Shown here: positions 50,591 through 60,040 of the stretch, piece by piece
How the letters are laid out: each line of letters opens with the position of its first letter
How positions within the stretch are numbered: the first letter of the stretch is position 1
Assembly (NCBI RefSeq): GCF_027587195.1
Contig: NZ_JAPDDP010000043.1
Span: 1 to 64,000 of the forward strand
Direction: 5' to 3'
From: Solirubrobacter phytolaccae
Lineage (GTDB): Bacteria; Actinomycetota; Thermoleophilia; Solirubrobacterales; Solirubrobacteraceae
Length of the DNA stretch: 64,000 nt
The notes under the pieces: model-generated
Database searches by the model: none
Told to the model about the DNA's origin: nothing
What the model saw: the letters and a program-made list of their open reading frames with translations, nothing else
Program-made: the position numbers and the translations under genes

Positions 50591-51449
50591 CGGCGACCTC
50601 CTGCGGTCGGTCTTCGACGAGGAAATGGCTCGCGTCCAGCCCGTGGCCGCTGACCTCCCGCGCCCACGGCCGCCAGACCTCGAGCACGTCGCCGTACAGG
50701 CGCGGGAGGGCGCCGCGCGCGCTCCAGAGCGCGAGCAGCGGGCACTCGATCCGCCGCGTCCCGCGGTCGGCGTCGTCGTGGGCGCGGTCGATCCCGGCGC
50801 CGGCGCGGTAGTCCTCGCAGATCGCCTCCACGGTGCCCGGGTCGTCAAGGATGCGGCGGTACGCCGCCATCAGCTCGTCGGGATACCGGCCAGGCTCGCG
50901 CCCCAGCCCGAGCGCGCGGACGTGCAGGTCGAAGAACGCGTCCGGGTCGCCGGCGATCAGGCGCTCGGGGAGTGGCGCGGGCTGCGCGAGGAACGCCCAG
51001 TGCCAGTACGTGAGGGCCAGCTGCGCGTCGGCGCGGGCCCACACGTCGCCCGTCGGCACGACGTCGAAGACGCCGGCCGCACGCACGCGGTCGGGATGGT
51101 CGAGCGCCATGCGGTACGCGACGCGGCCGCCACGATCGTGCCCGGCGACCGCGAAGCGCTCGTGGCCGAGGGCGGCCATGGCCTGCACCTGGTCGAGCGC
51201 GAGCGCGCGCTTGGAGTGCGGGGCGTGGTCGGCGGCGGGCACGGGCCGCAGCGACGCGCCGTAGCCGGCGAGGTCGGTCGCCACGACCGTGAACCGCTCG
51301 GCGAGGCGCGCCGCCGCGGCGTGCCACATGCGGTGCGTCTGCGGATAGCCGTGCAGGAGCAGCAGCGGCGGCCCGCTCCCGCCCACCCGCGCGAAGATCA
51401 CGCCACGGTCGGTGTGCAGCTCATGCTGGGCGAAGTCGTCGAAGGTCAT
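50559..51449 (-). CDS. Haloacetate dehalogenase-like alpha/beta hydrolase
   Basis: The 296-residue protein is an alpha/beta hydrolase with an Asp nucleophile (Asp105 in AGHDRGGRVAY), acid Asp129 (VFDVVPT) and His275 (DASHFLVEDRP). Carboxylate-binding Arg106 and Arg109 match fluoroacetate dehalogenase DRGAR, and the halide-pocket trio His150, Trp151 (TYWHWAFLAQPAPLPERL) and Tyr214 (CEDYRAGAG) is present. Fluoroacetate dehalogenases cleave C-F and C-Cl bonds of haloacetates. Epoxide hydrolases use the same Asp but lack these Arg/His/Trp/Tyr, so the haloacetate class is favoured. Its physiological substrate is not proven. The ATG at 51449 has no strong ribosome site in view. Confidence 0.8.
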   Translation of the reverse strand: MTFDDFAQHELHTDRGVIFARVGGSGPPLLLLHGYPQTHRMWHAAAARLAERFTVVATDLAGYGASLRPVPAADHAPHSKRALALDQVQAMAALGHERFAVAGHDRGGRVAYRMALDHPDRVRAAGVFDVVPTGDVWARADAQLALTYWHWAFLAQPAPLPERLIAGDPDAFFDLHVRALGLGREPGRYPDELMAAYRRILDDPGTVEAICEDYRAGAGIDRAHDDADRGTRRIECPLLALWSARGALPRLYGDVLEVWRPWAREVSGHGLDASHFLVEDRPQEVADALAGFLGGR

Positions 51450-51489
51450 CCATCAGCTGATGACCGGACAGCCGCGCGAGTCGTGACAG

Positions 51490-54198
51490 TCAGACGGCGC
51501 GGGCGAGCTCTTTGCGCGAGGCCACGTCGAGCTTGAGGAAGACCTTGCGCAGGTGGTACTCGACCGTGCGCGGGCTGATGAACAGCTGGGCGCCGATCTC
51601 CGGGTTCGTGAGCCCGTCACGGGCCATCCGGGCGATCTGCGCCTCCTGCGGGGTGAGCGCGTCCCGCGTCGCCGGCGCCCGGCCGCGCAGCGTCTCCCCC
51701 GTGGCGACGAGCTCCCGCCGCGCGCGCTCCGCGAACGCCTCGGCGCCGATCCGGCTGAACGTGTCGTGGGCGGCGCGCAGCTGCTCGCGCGCGTCGATCC
51801 GCCGGCTCTCGCGCCGCAGCCACTCGCCGTAGACGAGCTGCGCCCGCGCCAGGTGCTGCGCCACGTGGCCGCGACCGAGCCGCTCGATCGCCTCCGTGTA
51901 CAGCGCGTCCGCCGCCGGGCCCGTGCTGACCAGCGCGCGCGAGCGGGCTTCGACGCCGAGCGCCCAGTCGGTCTGGTCGGCCTGCATGCGTTCGCTGAGC
52001 CGTGCGAGCGCCGTGGCGGCGACTTCCGGACGGTCGGTGCGGACGGCCGCTTCGACCAGCTCCACCAACACCAGGGTGAACAGCGCGAGCTCGCCGTGCG
52101 CGCAGGCCTGCTCGGCGGCCACGCGCGCCTCCTCGTAGCGGCCGAGGCCGTTCAGGAGCACCGCCTGCGCGTAGCCGACCATGCTCAGCGCCATGCCCTG
52201 GCCGCGCTCGGTCGCGTCCTCGCGGATGACCTCGATCAGCGCCGTCGCGCGCGCCTCATCCCCGCGCTGCGCGGCGAGCACCGCCTCCGGGTGGATCAGC
52301 GCCGCGGTGCCGGTCGCCTGCGTGATCGCCGAGGCCTCCTCCATCAGCGTCGACGCGGCCTCGAACTGCGCGTCGTGCATGTACACGCCGGCCATGTAGG
52401 TGGCGGCGATCGGCAGCACGCTGAGCGCGCCGGCCTCGCGCGCCAGGCGCACACCGCGCCGCGCCAGCACGTCCCAGGTGGCCTCGTCGAACAGGTCCGC
52501 GGCGACCCGGCACGCGAGCCAGAGCCAGCGGTTGCTGTCGGCGGCGTCCTCCTCCCGGAACGCGGCGAGCGCGACCCGCAGCGGCGCGACGCCCGCCGCG
52601 AACCCCTCGGTGACCCGCACCGCCAGGCCGTCCAGGAGCAGGTCGTGCGGGCGCGGCGGGCTCGCCGCCGGAGCGGTCCGTACGACCTCCCGCACACCGG
52701 CCGCGTCGTCGAGGTGGCCGGAGAAGATCGCCGCGCCGAGCGCTTCCAGGCACGTCTCGCGCGCGAGCGCGGCGTCCAGCGGAGCGAGCCGCCGCGCGGC
52801 GGCCAGCAGCAACGGCGTCGCGTCGCTGCCGCGCCGGAGCACGAACGCGATCTGCGCGCGCAACCGCTGCAGACGGGCGCGCTGGAGGTCGTCGAGCGGC
52901 GCCAGCGCGGCGTTCGCGAGCAGCGTGTCCGCCGCTTCCGGCGCGCCCGCCTCGAGCTTGGCCTGCGCGGCCGCGAGCGCGCGTTCCCCGCGCCGCACCG
53001 GATCGGGCGTGAGGTCCGCCGCGCGCTCCAGGAACGCCGCGGCCGCCGCGACACCGCCGCGGGCCTGCGCGCGATCCGCGGAGCGCTCCAGCTCGTCCGC
53101 GACCGCCGCGTCGGGCCCCGACGCGGCCTGCGCGAGATGCCACGCGCGCCGGTCGGGATCGGTCCGCGGATCGGTCGCGGCCGCCAGCGCGCGATGCACG
53201 TCCCGGCGCTCGTCCGGGGTCGCGGCCCAGTACGCCGCCGCCCGCACCAGCGGGTGCCGGAAGCGCGCGCGGACCCCCAGCTCGAGCAACCCGGCCGCCT
53301 CGGCCGGTCCTCCCGCGTCGCCCCCGAGCCCCAGCCGCTCGGCCACGCGCCACAGCAACGCGACGTCGCCGACGGGCTCGGCCGCCGCGATCAGCAACAG
53401 CCGCCGCGTGTCCTCGGGGAGCGCCTGCACTCGCGAGGAGAACGTCTGCTGCAGCCGGCTCGTCAGCGGCCGCGCGTTCGGGAGCCCGAAGCCGCCCGCG
53501 AGCTCCGCCGGCGTCATCCCGCGCGGCAGCTCCAGCAGCGCGAGCGGGTTGCCACGCGTCTCGGCGAGGATCCGGTCGCGCACCCGCTCGTCCAGCCGCC
53601 CCGGCACCGCGGACGCCAGCAGCCGCCGCGCGTCGGCGTCCCCAAGGCCTTCGACGGTGAGCTCCGGCAGCCCCGCGAGCTCGCTGACCTCCAGCGGCGC
53701 GCGGACCGCGAACACCATCGCGATCCGCTCCGCCAGCAGCCGCCGGGCGACGAACGCCAGCGTCTGCGCGGACGCGTGGTCGAGCCACTGGGCGTCGTCG
53801 ATCAGGCACACCAGCGGCTCCGCCTCGGCCGTCTCCGCCAGCAGGCTGAGCACCGCCAGAGCGACCAGGAACCGATCGGGCGGCTCCCCGCTCCGCAGCC
53901 CGAACGCGACCCGCAGCGCGTCCCGCTGCGGTCCCGGCAGCCCGTCCACGCCGTCGAGCAGCGGCGCGCACAGCTGGTGCAACCCGGCGAACGCGAGCTC
54001 CATCTCGGACTCCACGCCGGCGGCCCGCGCGACCCGGAACCCGGAGGCCTGCTCGGCCACGTACTCGAGCAGCACGGACTTCCCGACGCCCGCCTCCCCG
54101 CGCAGCACCTGCACCCCGCTCTCGCCGGTACGCACGCGGCGGAGCTGCTGGTCCAGCACGGCGCACTCCGCGTCCCGGCCTCGGAGCGAAGTCGACAT
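51490..54198 (-). CDS. Large LuxR-family transcriptional regulator with AAA ATPase domain
   Basis: The 902-residue protein has an N-terminal ATPase (Walker A RGEAGVGKSVLLEYV near 35; Walker B VCLIDDAQWLD near 125) and a long TPR-like helical region (about 250-820). The C-terminal LuxR HTH (about 845-902) reads LTPQEAQIARMARDGLTNPEIGAQLFISPRTVEYHLRKVF. Such regulators (MalT/LAL group) bind an inducer in the TPR part and activate promoters using ATP. The target is not known; it is 40 bases upstream of the dehalogenase and LtrA genes on the same strand, and those are candidates. Start ATG at 54198: the GGAGG just ahead is close, with no spacer, so the start is probable, not certain. Confidence 0.9.
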   Translation of the reverse strand: MSTSLRGRDAECAVLDQQLRRVRTGESGVQVLRGEAGVGKSVLLEYVAEQASGFRVARAAGVESEMELAFAGLHQLCAPLLDGVDGLPGPQRDALRVAFGLRSGEPPDRFLVALAVLSLLAETAEAEPLVCLIDDAQWLDHASAQTLAFVARRLLAERIAMVFAVRAPLEVSELAGLPELTVEGLGDADARRLLASAVPGRLDERVRDRILAETRGNPLALLELPRGMTPAELAGGFGLPNARPLTSRLQQTFSSRVQALPEDTRRLLLIAAAEPVGDVALLWRVAERLGLGGDAGGPAEAAGLLELGVRARFRHPLVRAAAYWAATPDERRDVHRALAAATDPRTDPDRRAWHLAQAASGPDAAVADELERSADRAQARGGVAAAAAFLERAADLTPDPVRRGERALAAAQAKLEAGAPEAADTLLANAALAPLDDLQRARLQRLRAQIAFVLRRGSDATPLLLAAARRLAPLDAALARETCLEALGAAIFSGHLDDAAGVREVVRTAPAASPPRPHDLLLDGLAVRVTEGFAAGVAPLRVALAAFREEDAADSNRWLWLACRVAADLFDEATWDVLARRGVRLAREAGALSVLPIAATYMAGVYMHDAQFEAASTLMEEASAITQATGTAALIHPEAVLAAQRGDEARATALIEVIREDATERGQGMALSMVGYAQAVLLNGLGRYEEARVAAEQACAHGELALFTLVLVELVEAAVRTDRPEVAATALARLSERMQADQTDWALGVEARSRALVSTGPAADALYTEAIERLGRGHVAQHLARAQLVYGEWLRRESRRIDAREQLRAAHDTFSRIGAEAFAERARRELVATGETLRGRAPATRDALTPQEAQIARMARDGLTNPEIGAQLFISPRTVEYHLRKVFLKLDVASRKELARAV

Positions 54199-54258
54199 CC
54201 TCCGCCACCCTACCGGCGAGCGATGTCGAGAACCTGACGGCGGCTCCGTCCCAGAGAC

Positions 54259-54633
54259 ATGAGCATGCAACCGCACGAGATCGCCGAGGTCCTGAGCCGG
54301 CCGTACAGCCAGGAGCTGCTGGCCCGCGACGTCACCCGCCTGGCCTACGTCGCCACGGACGGCACGCCGCGCTGCGTCCCGATCGCCTTCGCCTGGAGCG
54401 GGACGGAGCTCGTCCTGTGCACGAGCAAGAACGCGCCGAAGCTGCCGGCGCTGCGGGCGCATCCCACCGTCGCGCTGACGATCGACACCGAGGTGCACCC
54501 GCCCAAGATCCTGCTCATCCGCGGCGAGGTCGAGTTGGACGAGGTCGACGCCAAGCTGATCGACTTCGAGACCACGCTGCCCACCGCCGTCGAGGAACTG
54601 GTGCGCGAGCGCGAAGCTCGCCAGAACGCGTAA
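54259..54633 (+). CDS. PPOX/FMN-binding split-barrel family protein
   Basis: The 124-residue protein has the split-barrel layout of the pyridoxamine-phosphate oxidase superfamily: RDVTRLAYVATDGTPRCVPIAFAWSGTELVLCTSKNAPKLPALRAHPTVALTIDTE and a closing RGEVELDEVDAKLIDFETT. Actinobacterial members often use F420 or FMN to reduce small molecules. The cofactor cannot be read here. Its stop lies 15 bases before the YCII gene, so it is in the same operon. A partner role with YCII and the sigma factor is inference from position. Confidence 0.82.
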   Translation: MSMQPHEIAEVLSRPYSQELLARDVTRLAYVATDGTPRCVPIAFAWSGTELVLCTSKNAPKLPALRAHPTVALTIDTEVHPPKILLIRGEVELDEVDAKLIDFETTLPTAVEELVREREARQNA

Positions 54634-54647
54634 GAGGAGAGAACCTG

Positions 54648-55055
54648 ATGCCCAAGTACCTGCTGCTCAAGCACTACCGTGGCGCGCCGGCGCCGCCGCA
54701 CAACGTGGCGATGGACGAGTGGACGCCGGAGGAGTTCTCGGCCCACGTGCAGTACATGCGCGACTTCGCCGCCCGGATCCAGGAGAGCGGCGAGTGGGTC
54801 GACCACCAGGCGCTCTCGCCGGAGGGCACCTGGGTGCGCTCCGACGGCGAAGGGCGCCCGCCGATCACGGACGGGCCGTTCGCGGAGACCAAGGACCTGA
54901 TCGCCGGCTGGATGGTGATCGACGTCGACAGCTACGAGCGCGCGCTGGAGCTGGCGGGCGAGCTGTCGGCGGCGCCCGGCGCGGGCGGCAAGCCGATCCA
55001 CGAGTGGCTGGAGCTGCGCCCGTTCATGCGCGAGCCGGACACCATCACCGAGTGA
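54648..55055 (+). CDS. YCII/DGPF-domain protein
   Basis: The 135-residue protein matches the YCII-related family: MPKYLLLKHYRG start, EEFSAHVQYMRDFAARIQESGEWVDHQALSPEGTWVR, the diagnostic DGPFAETKDLIAGWMVIDVDS and the closing KPIHEWLELRPFM. ECF42 sigma factors are almost always next to a gene of this type, and the protein is thought to affect the sigma factor by an unknown mechanism. AGAGGAGAGA lies before the ATG. Its stop overlaps the sigma-factor GTG (GTGA). Confidence 0.9.
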   Translation: MPKYLLLKHYRGAPAPPHNVAMDEWTPEEFSAHVQYMRDFAARIQESGEWVDHQALSPEGTWVRSDGEGRPPITDGPFAETKDLIAGWMVIDVDSYERALELAGELSAAPGAGGKPIHEWLELRPFMREPDTITE

Positions 55056-56194
55056 CGCCCGTCGACGAGGCGCTCCTGCGCGAGCTCACGCCCGCGGTGA
55101 TCGGCGTCGTGGTCCGCCGCGGCGCCGACTTCGCGGCGGCCGAGGACGCCGTGCAGGAGGCTTTGGTCGAGGCCGTGCGCGTGTGGCCGGACGACCCGCC
55201 GCAGGACGCCAAGGGCTGGCTCGTCACCGTGGCCTGGCGCAAGTTCCTGGACGCCGTCCGGGCGGACAGCGCGCGGCGGGCACGGGAGGAGCGCGTCGAC
55301 GCCGAGCCCACCCCGGCCGCGGGTGAGCTCGTGGACGACACGCTCCAGGTCTACTTCCTGTGCGCGCATCCGTCGCTCACGCCGGCCTCCGCGGTCGCGC
55401 TGACCCTGCGCGCGGTCGGCGGGCTCACGACCCGGCAGATCGCGCAGGCCTACCTGGTGCCGGAGGCGACCATGGCCCAGCGCATCAGCCGGGCCAAGCG
55501 CACCGTGGCCGACGTGCGCTTCACGCAGGCCGGTGACCTGGGAACGGTGCTGCGCGTGCTCTACCTCGTGTTCAACGAGGGCTACTCGGGCGACGTGGAC
55601 CTCGCCGCCGAGGCGATCCGGCTCACCCGCCAGCTGGCGGTCCGGACCAAGGACGAGGAGGTCGCGGGCCTGCTCGCGCTGATGCTCCTGCACCACGCCC
55701 GCCGCCCGGCGCGGACCGCCGCCGACGGCCAGCTGGTCACGCTCGCCGAGCAGGACCGCGGCCGCTGGGACACGCGCCTGATCGCCGAGGGCGTCGACAT
55801 CCTCCAGGCCGCGCTCGCCCGCGACCGGCTCGGCGAGTTCCAGGCCCAGGCGGCGATCGCCGCGCTCCACGCCGACGCCCAGACCGCCGCGGAGACCGAC
55901 TGGCCGCAGATCGTCGAGTGGTACGACGAGCTGGTCCGGCTGACCGACAGCCCGGTGGCGCGCCTAAACCGTGCCGTCGCGGTCGGTGAGGCGGAGAGCC
56001 CGCAGGCCGGCCTGAAGGCCCTCACCGCGCTCGACCCGGACCTGCCGCGCTACGCCGCGGTCGGCGCCTACCTGCACGAGCGCGCCGGCGATCTCGCGAC
56101 CGCCGCGCGGCTGTACGCCGAAGCCGCCCGCGCCGCGCCCAGCGTCCCCGAGCGCGACCACCTCACCCGCCAGGTCGCCCGGCTCCGACGCTAA
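55052..56194 (+). CDS. ECF42-group RNA polymerase sigma factor
   Basis: The 380-residue protein has sigma region 2 (GADFAAAEDAVQEALVEAVRVWPDDPPQDAKGWLVTVAWRKFLDAVRADSARR, residues about 25-80) and region 4 (VALTLRAVGGLTTRQIAQAYLVPEATMAQRISRAKRTVA, about 110-150). The long C-terminal extension (DUF6596-like: VLYLVFNEGYSG...LARDRLGEFQAQAAIAALHADAQTAAETDWPQIVEWYDEL..., tetratricopeptide-like) marks the ECF42 group, which has no classical anti-sigma factor. It would direct transcription of its own stress regulon; the YCII gene just before is its usual partner. Its GTG start is coupled to the YCII stop. Its end is convergent with the SpoIIE protein and shares four bases. Confidence 0.92.
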   Translation: MTPVDEALLRELTPAVIGVVVRRGADFAAAEDAVQEALVEAVRVWPDDPPQDAKGWLVTVAWRKFLDAVRADSARRAREERVDAEPTPAAGELVDDTLQVYFLCAHPSLTPASAVALTLRAVGGLTTRQIAQAYLVPEATMAQRISRAKRTVADVRFTQAGDLGTVLRVLYLVFNEGYSGDVDLAAEAIRLTRQLAVRTKDEEVAGLLALMLLHHARRPARTAADGQLVTLAEQDRGRWDTRLIAEGVDILQAALARDRLGEFQAQAAIAALHADAQTAAETDWPQIVEWYDELVRLTDSPVARLNRAVAVGEAESPQAGLKALTALDPDLPRYAAVGAYLHERAGDLATAARLYAEAARAAPSVPERDHLTRQVARLRR

Positions 56195-58647
56195 GCGCCG
56201 TTGCGGTCGATCTCGAACCAGACGCACAGGTCGGTGCCGCCGTCCATCCCCCAGCGGCTGCTGAGCTGATCGACGAGCAGCAGGCCGAACCCGCCCGGCT
56301 CGTCGACCGCCGACGGCGTGCGCGGCTCGAACGCCCCACCGCGGCTGGAGACCTCGGCGCGCAGCTGCTGGTCGGCCGCGGCGACGTGCACGAGCACCCG
56401 CTCGCCCGCGTCCGCGGCGCCGCCGTGCACGACCGCGTTGTTGACCAGCTCGGTGATGACGATCAGCAGGTCGTCGAGCTCCGGGTCGGAGGCGACGCCG
56501 GCCAGCGTGTCGGCGACGACGCCTCGGGCCGCCGCGCTGGCCTGCAGGCCGCCGGGCAGCTCGACCGCCGCCGAGCGCAGCTTCTCGTACGGCCACGCGC
56601 CGACCCGCAGCTGCCGGGCCAGCAGGTCCGTGCGGCGGCGCGGGAACGGCTCGGCCGCGGGACGCCGGCGCGCGCCGTCACGGCGCAGCACGAGCAGCGT
56701 CACGTCGTCCTCGACGTCGGGGTTCGAGAGCGTCCCGGCGAGCACCGCGTCGCACAGCGGGTCGATCGCGTCGGGGGCCGCGATGGTCGCCGCGCCGAGG
56801 CGCTCGAAGCCGACGTCGAGCGTCTCGCGGCGCACCTCGACCAGCCCGTCGGAGTAGAGCACGAGCGTCCCGCCGGGCTCCAGCCACGCGGAACCCTCGG
56901 TGAAGACCGGGTCGTCGAGGGCGCCGAGCGGCGCGCCGGAGGCCTCGCGCAGCCACGTCGCGCCGCCGTCGGCGTCGACGATCAGCGCGGGCGGATGGCC
57001 GGCCTTCGCGTAGTGGACCTCACCCGTGGCGGTGTCCACCGCGACCAGGGAGAGCGTCGTCATGCCGCGGTCGCGCAGGCCCAGCTGGAACGCGTTCAGC
57101 CGCGTGAGCAGCGAGGCCGGCGAGTGGCCGTCCAGCGCGTAGGCCCGCAGCGCGCTGCGCAGCTGCCCCATCGAGGATGCCGCGGCGATCCCGCGCCCGG
57201 CGACGTCGCCGACCACGAGCAGCAGCCGGCCGTCGGGCTGGACGAGCGCGTCGTACCAGTCGCCGCCGACCGAGCCGTCCCCGGCCGCGAAGTAGCGGGC
57301 CGCGCTCGCGTAGCCGGGCACCTCCGGCAGCTTCGCGGGCAGCAGGCTGCGCTGGAGCTCCTCGGCGATGCTCCGCTCGCGCTGGTAGAGCCGGGCGCGC
57401 TGGATGCCGATCGCGGCGCGGTCGGCCGCGAGCCGCAGCAGCCCGCGGTGATCCTCCGAGAATGAGCGCGCGAACAGCGTGCCGACGTGCAGCGCGCCGA
57501 TCGTCTTGCCGTCCACGATCAGCGGGGCCTCGAGCGTCGACGCGACCGCGCCCGCGAGCAGCGACTTGAGCTGGATGCCCTCCTGCTCACCGGTCGGCTC
57601 GGCGGCGGGACGCGACCGCCGGCGCACGGGCGCGGCGGTCTCCCCCGTGCTCGCGGCCTGGTAGACGACCGCGGTGCCGTCGTCCTCCTCGAGCAGGACG
57701 GCGGCGGTGTCGGCCTCGAGCTCCTCGACGATCCGGCGCAGCAGCTCGCGCACGAGCTCGTCGAACGCGAGCGTGCCCAGGGCGGCATCGCTGATGCGCT
57801 GGATCGAGCGCTGGCGCTCCGCCATCCGCTCGGCCGCGACGCGCGCGGCCTGCTCGCGCGTGCGCTCGGCGCGTTCGGCCTCCGCGCGCAGGCGCTCACG
57901 CTGGTCCTGGACCTGCACGACGATCACGTCCGACATGCCGGCGCCCGGGCGGGCGCGCGAGCAGCTGATCAGGCACGGGATCGCCTCGCCGTCGGGACCG
58001 AGCAGACGCGCCTCGAGCTCGACCGTGGCGGCCCCAGCGGCGAGCAGCGCGATCGTCTCCTGCCCGGAGTCGACGTCGTCGGGGTGCAGGAAGTCGTCGA
58101 GCCGGCGGTCGCGCAGGTCGGCCGGCCGGTGGTCGAGCAGCGTCGCGAGCACGCGGTTGGCCTCGTCCACGCGGCCCTCCAGGTCCAGCCGCGCCATGCC
58201 GATCGGCGCGTCCTCGAACGCGGCCCGCAGGATCGCCTCGCTGCGCGCCGCCGCGCGTGACTTGGCGTCCAGCTCCAGGAAGACCGCGACCTTCGAGCGC
58301 AGGATCCCGGGGTCGTAGGGCTTGAAGACGTAGTCCACCGCGCCGGCCGAGTAGCCGCGGAAGACGTGGTGCTGCTCCTTGCTGATCGCGGTGACGAAGA
58401 TGATCGGCAGCGTCCGCGTGCGTGCGCGGCTCTTGATCAGCTCGGCGGTCTCGAACCCGTCCATGCCCGGCATCTGGACGTCGAGCAGCATGACCGCGAA
58501 GTCCTGGTGCAGCAGCGCCTTCAGCGCCTCCTCGCCCGACATCGCCGAGACGAGCCGGCACGGCAGCGGCTCGAGCACCGCGCGCAGCGCGATCAGGTTC
58601 TCCTCGCGGTCGTCGACGAGCAGCACCGCCGGGACGTCAAGCGGCAT
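56191..58647 (-). CDS. Receiver-PAS-GAF-SpoIIE/PP2C-HATPase signalling protein
   Basis: The 818-residue protein has an N-terminal receiver (residues about 7-125; phosphate-accepting Asp56 in LLDVQMPGMDG; VFKPYDP with the switch Lys), a PAS region (about 140-240; AFEDAPIGMARLDLEGRVDEANRV), a GAF domain (about 275-425; TLFARSFSEDHRGLLRL), a SpoIIE/RsbU phosphatase (about 430-670; EELQRSLLPAKLPEVPGY, GGDWYDALVQPDGRLLLVVGDVAGRGIAAA, LVLYSDGLVEVR, DDVTLLVL) and a C-terminal RsbW/SpoIIAB-type HATPase (about 690-815; ELVNNAVVHGG, GGFGLLLVDQLSSRWG). The protein can thus be phosphorylated, dephosphorylate a partner, and act as an anti-sigma-type kinase, all in one chain. It is probably the output of the hybrid kinase operon. 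It overlaps the CheB gene by 11 bases. Confidence 0.92.
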   Translation of the reverse strand: MPLDVPAVLLVDDREENLIALRAVLEPLPCRLVSAMSGEEALKALLHQDFAVMLLDVQMPGMDGFETAELIKSRARTRTLPIIFVTAISKEQHHVFRGYSAGAVDYVFKPYDPGILRSKVAVFLELDAKSRAAARSEAILRAAFEDAPIGMARLDLEGRVDEANRVLATLLDHRPADLRDRRLDDFLHPDDVDSGQETIALLAAGAATVELEARLLGPDGEAIPCLISCSRARPGAGMSDVIVVQVQDQRERLRAEAERAERTREQAARVAAERMAERQRSIQRISDAALGTLAFDELVRELLRRIVEELEADTAAVLLEEDDGTAVVYQAASTGETAAPVRRRSRPAAEPTGEQEGIQLKSLLAGAVASTLEAPLIVDGKTIGALHVGTLFARSFSEDHRGLLRLAADRAAIGIQRARLYQRERSIAEELQRSLLPAKLPEVPGYASAARYFAAGDGSVGGDWYDALVQPDGRLLLVVGDVAGRGIAAASSMGQLRSALRAYALDGHSPASLLTRLNAFQLGLRDRGMTTLSLVAVDTATGEVHYAKAGHPPALIVDADGGATWLREASGAPLGALDDPVFTEGSAWLEPGGTLVLYSDGLVEVRRETLDVGFERLGAATIAAPDAIDPLCDAVLAGTLSNPDVEDDVTLLVLRRDGARRRPAAEPFPRRRTDLLARQLRVGAWPYEKLRSAAVELPGGLQASAAARGVVADTLAGVASDPELDDLLIVITELVNNAVVHGGAADAGERVLVHVAAADQQLRAEVSSRGGAFEPRTPSAVDEPGGFGLLLVDQLSSRWGMDGGTDLCVWFEIDRNGA

Positions 58648-59221
58648 GCGGCGCCTCCCCGTCGGCGAGTTGGACGAGCAGCGGGGCGATCTCCGACAGC
58701 TCGGCGACGGCCTGCGGCGCGGCCGAGGAGCGCGCCGCCGCGGGCATCGTCGCCACCAGCGCCGTCTCGGGGTTCTGGACGATCGCGAAGCCGCCGCGCC
58801 GGCGCACCGCGGCCAGGCCGACCGCGCCGTCGTCGTTGGCGCCGGTCAGCACGACGCCGATCACGCCGGCGCCAAGGGCGTCCGCGGCCGACTCGAGCGT
58901 GACGTCGATCGACGGCCGGCTGAAGCGCACGTGTGCCTCGGTCGACAGCTCCAGGTGGTCGGGCTCGACGAGCACGTGGTAGCCCGCCGGCGCGACGAGC
59001 ACGCCCGCGCCCGCGAGCGTGTCCTTGTCCTCGACCTCGCGGACCGGCAGCGGCCCGCGGCGGTCGAGCAGCCCGGCCAGCAGGTCCCCGGTGTCCTCCG
59101 CGCGGTGCTGGACGATGAGCACGGGCACGGCGAAGTCGCCGGGCAGGCCCGCAAGGATCTCCCCGACGGCCTGCAGGCCGCCCCAGGAGGCACCGATGAC
59201 GATCAGCCGACGATCCGTCAT
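58637..59221 (-). CDS. CheB-type methylesterase domain protein without receiver
   Basis: The 194-residue protein is the C-terminal methylesterase domain of CheB alone. The catalytic triad is visible as Ser12 (VIGASWGG), His39 (LIVQHRAED) and Asp131 (LTGANDDGAVG). Standard CheB has a receiver domain that restrains this activity; here it is missing. CheB removes methyl groups from glutamates on chemoreceptors, but none is encoded in the window. It overlaps the CheR gene by four bases and the SpoIIE gene by 11. A target other than a chemoreceptor, such as the HAMP-array kinase, is possible by inference. Confidence 0.9.
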   Translation of the reverse strand: MTDRRLIVIGASWGGLQAVGEILAGLPGDFAVPVLIVQHRAEDTGDLLAGLLDRRGPLPVREVEDKDTLAGAGVLVAPAGYHVLVEPDHLELSTEAHVRFSRPSIDVTLESAADALGAGVIGVVLTGANDDGAVGLAAVRRRGGFAIVQNPETALVATMPAAARSSAAPQAVAELSEIAPLLVQLADGEAPHAA

Positions 59222-60040
59222 GACCGCCGATAGATCCTCTCAGCTTCCACGACGGGCTCGTAGCGCTCCTCGATCGCGGTGCCGCGTAGCGTCTCCTTGC
59301 GGCCCAGCGCGAGCACCCCGCGGCGCGGCAGGCTCTCGTCGAAGAGCCCGAGCACGCGGTCCTGCAGATCGCGCCCGAAGTAGATCAGCACGTTGCGGCA
59401 GATCACGAGGTTGAACTCGTTGAACGAGCCGTCGGTGGCGAGATTGTGCTGGGCGAACACGACCGTGCGCAGCAGGTCGGGGTCGAACACGGCCTGGTCG
59501 CCGGTGACGGCGTAGTAGCCGCTGAAGGAGTCCGTCCCGCCCGCCGCGAGGTAGTTGCGCGTGTAGTCGCGCACCTTCTCGAGCGCGAACCCGCCGGTGC
59601 GCGCGCGGGCGAGCACGTCGGCGTCCATGTCGGTCGCGTAGATCCGCGAGCGGTCGAGCATGCCCTCCTCGTGCAGCGCGATCGCGATCGACATCACCTC
59701 CTCCCCGGTCGAGCAGCCCGCGACCCAGACGCGCACGAACGGGTGCGTGCGCAGCTCCGGGAACACGTCGCGGCGCAGCGCCTGGTGAAAGGTCGGGTCG
59801 CGGAACATCGCGGTGACGTTGATCGACAGGTCCGCGAGGAGCCGCTCCAGGCAGTGCGGGTCGTGCAACACCCGCTCCTGGAGCCCCGACAGCGACCGCA
59901 GGCCCTCCAGGTCCGCGCGCCGCCACAACCGCCGCCGCAACGACGCGCGGGCGTAGCCGCGGAAGTCGTAGCCGTAGCGGCGGTAGACGGCCTCGAGCAG
60001 CAGCTCGAGCTCGAGCTCCTCGAGCTCCCGGTCGTGATGA

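Noticed and set aside
51553-54237. 894-residue open frame opposite the LuxR regulator
   Set aside because: Arg/Gln-rich shadow; the real gene on the minus strand has Walker and HTH motifs.
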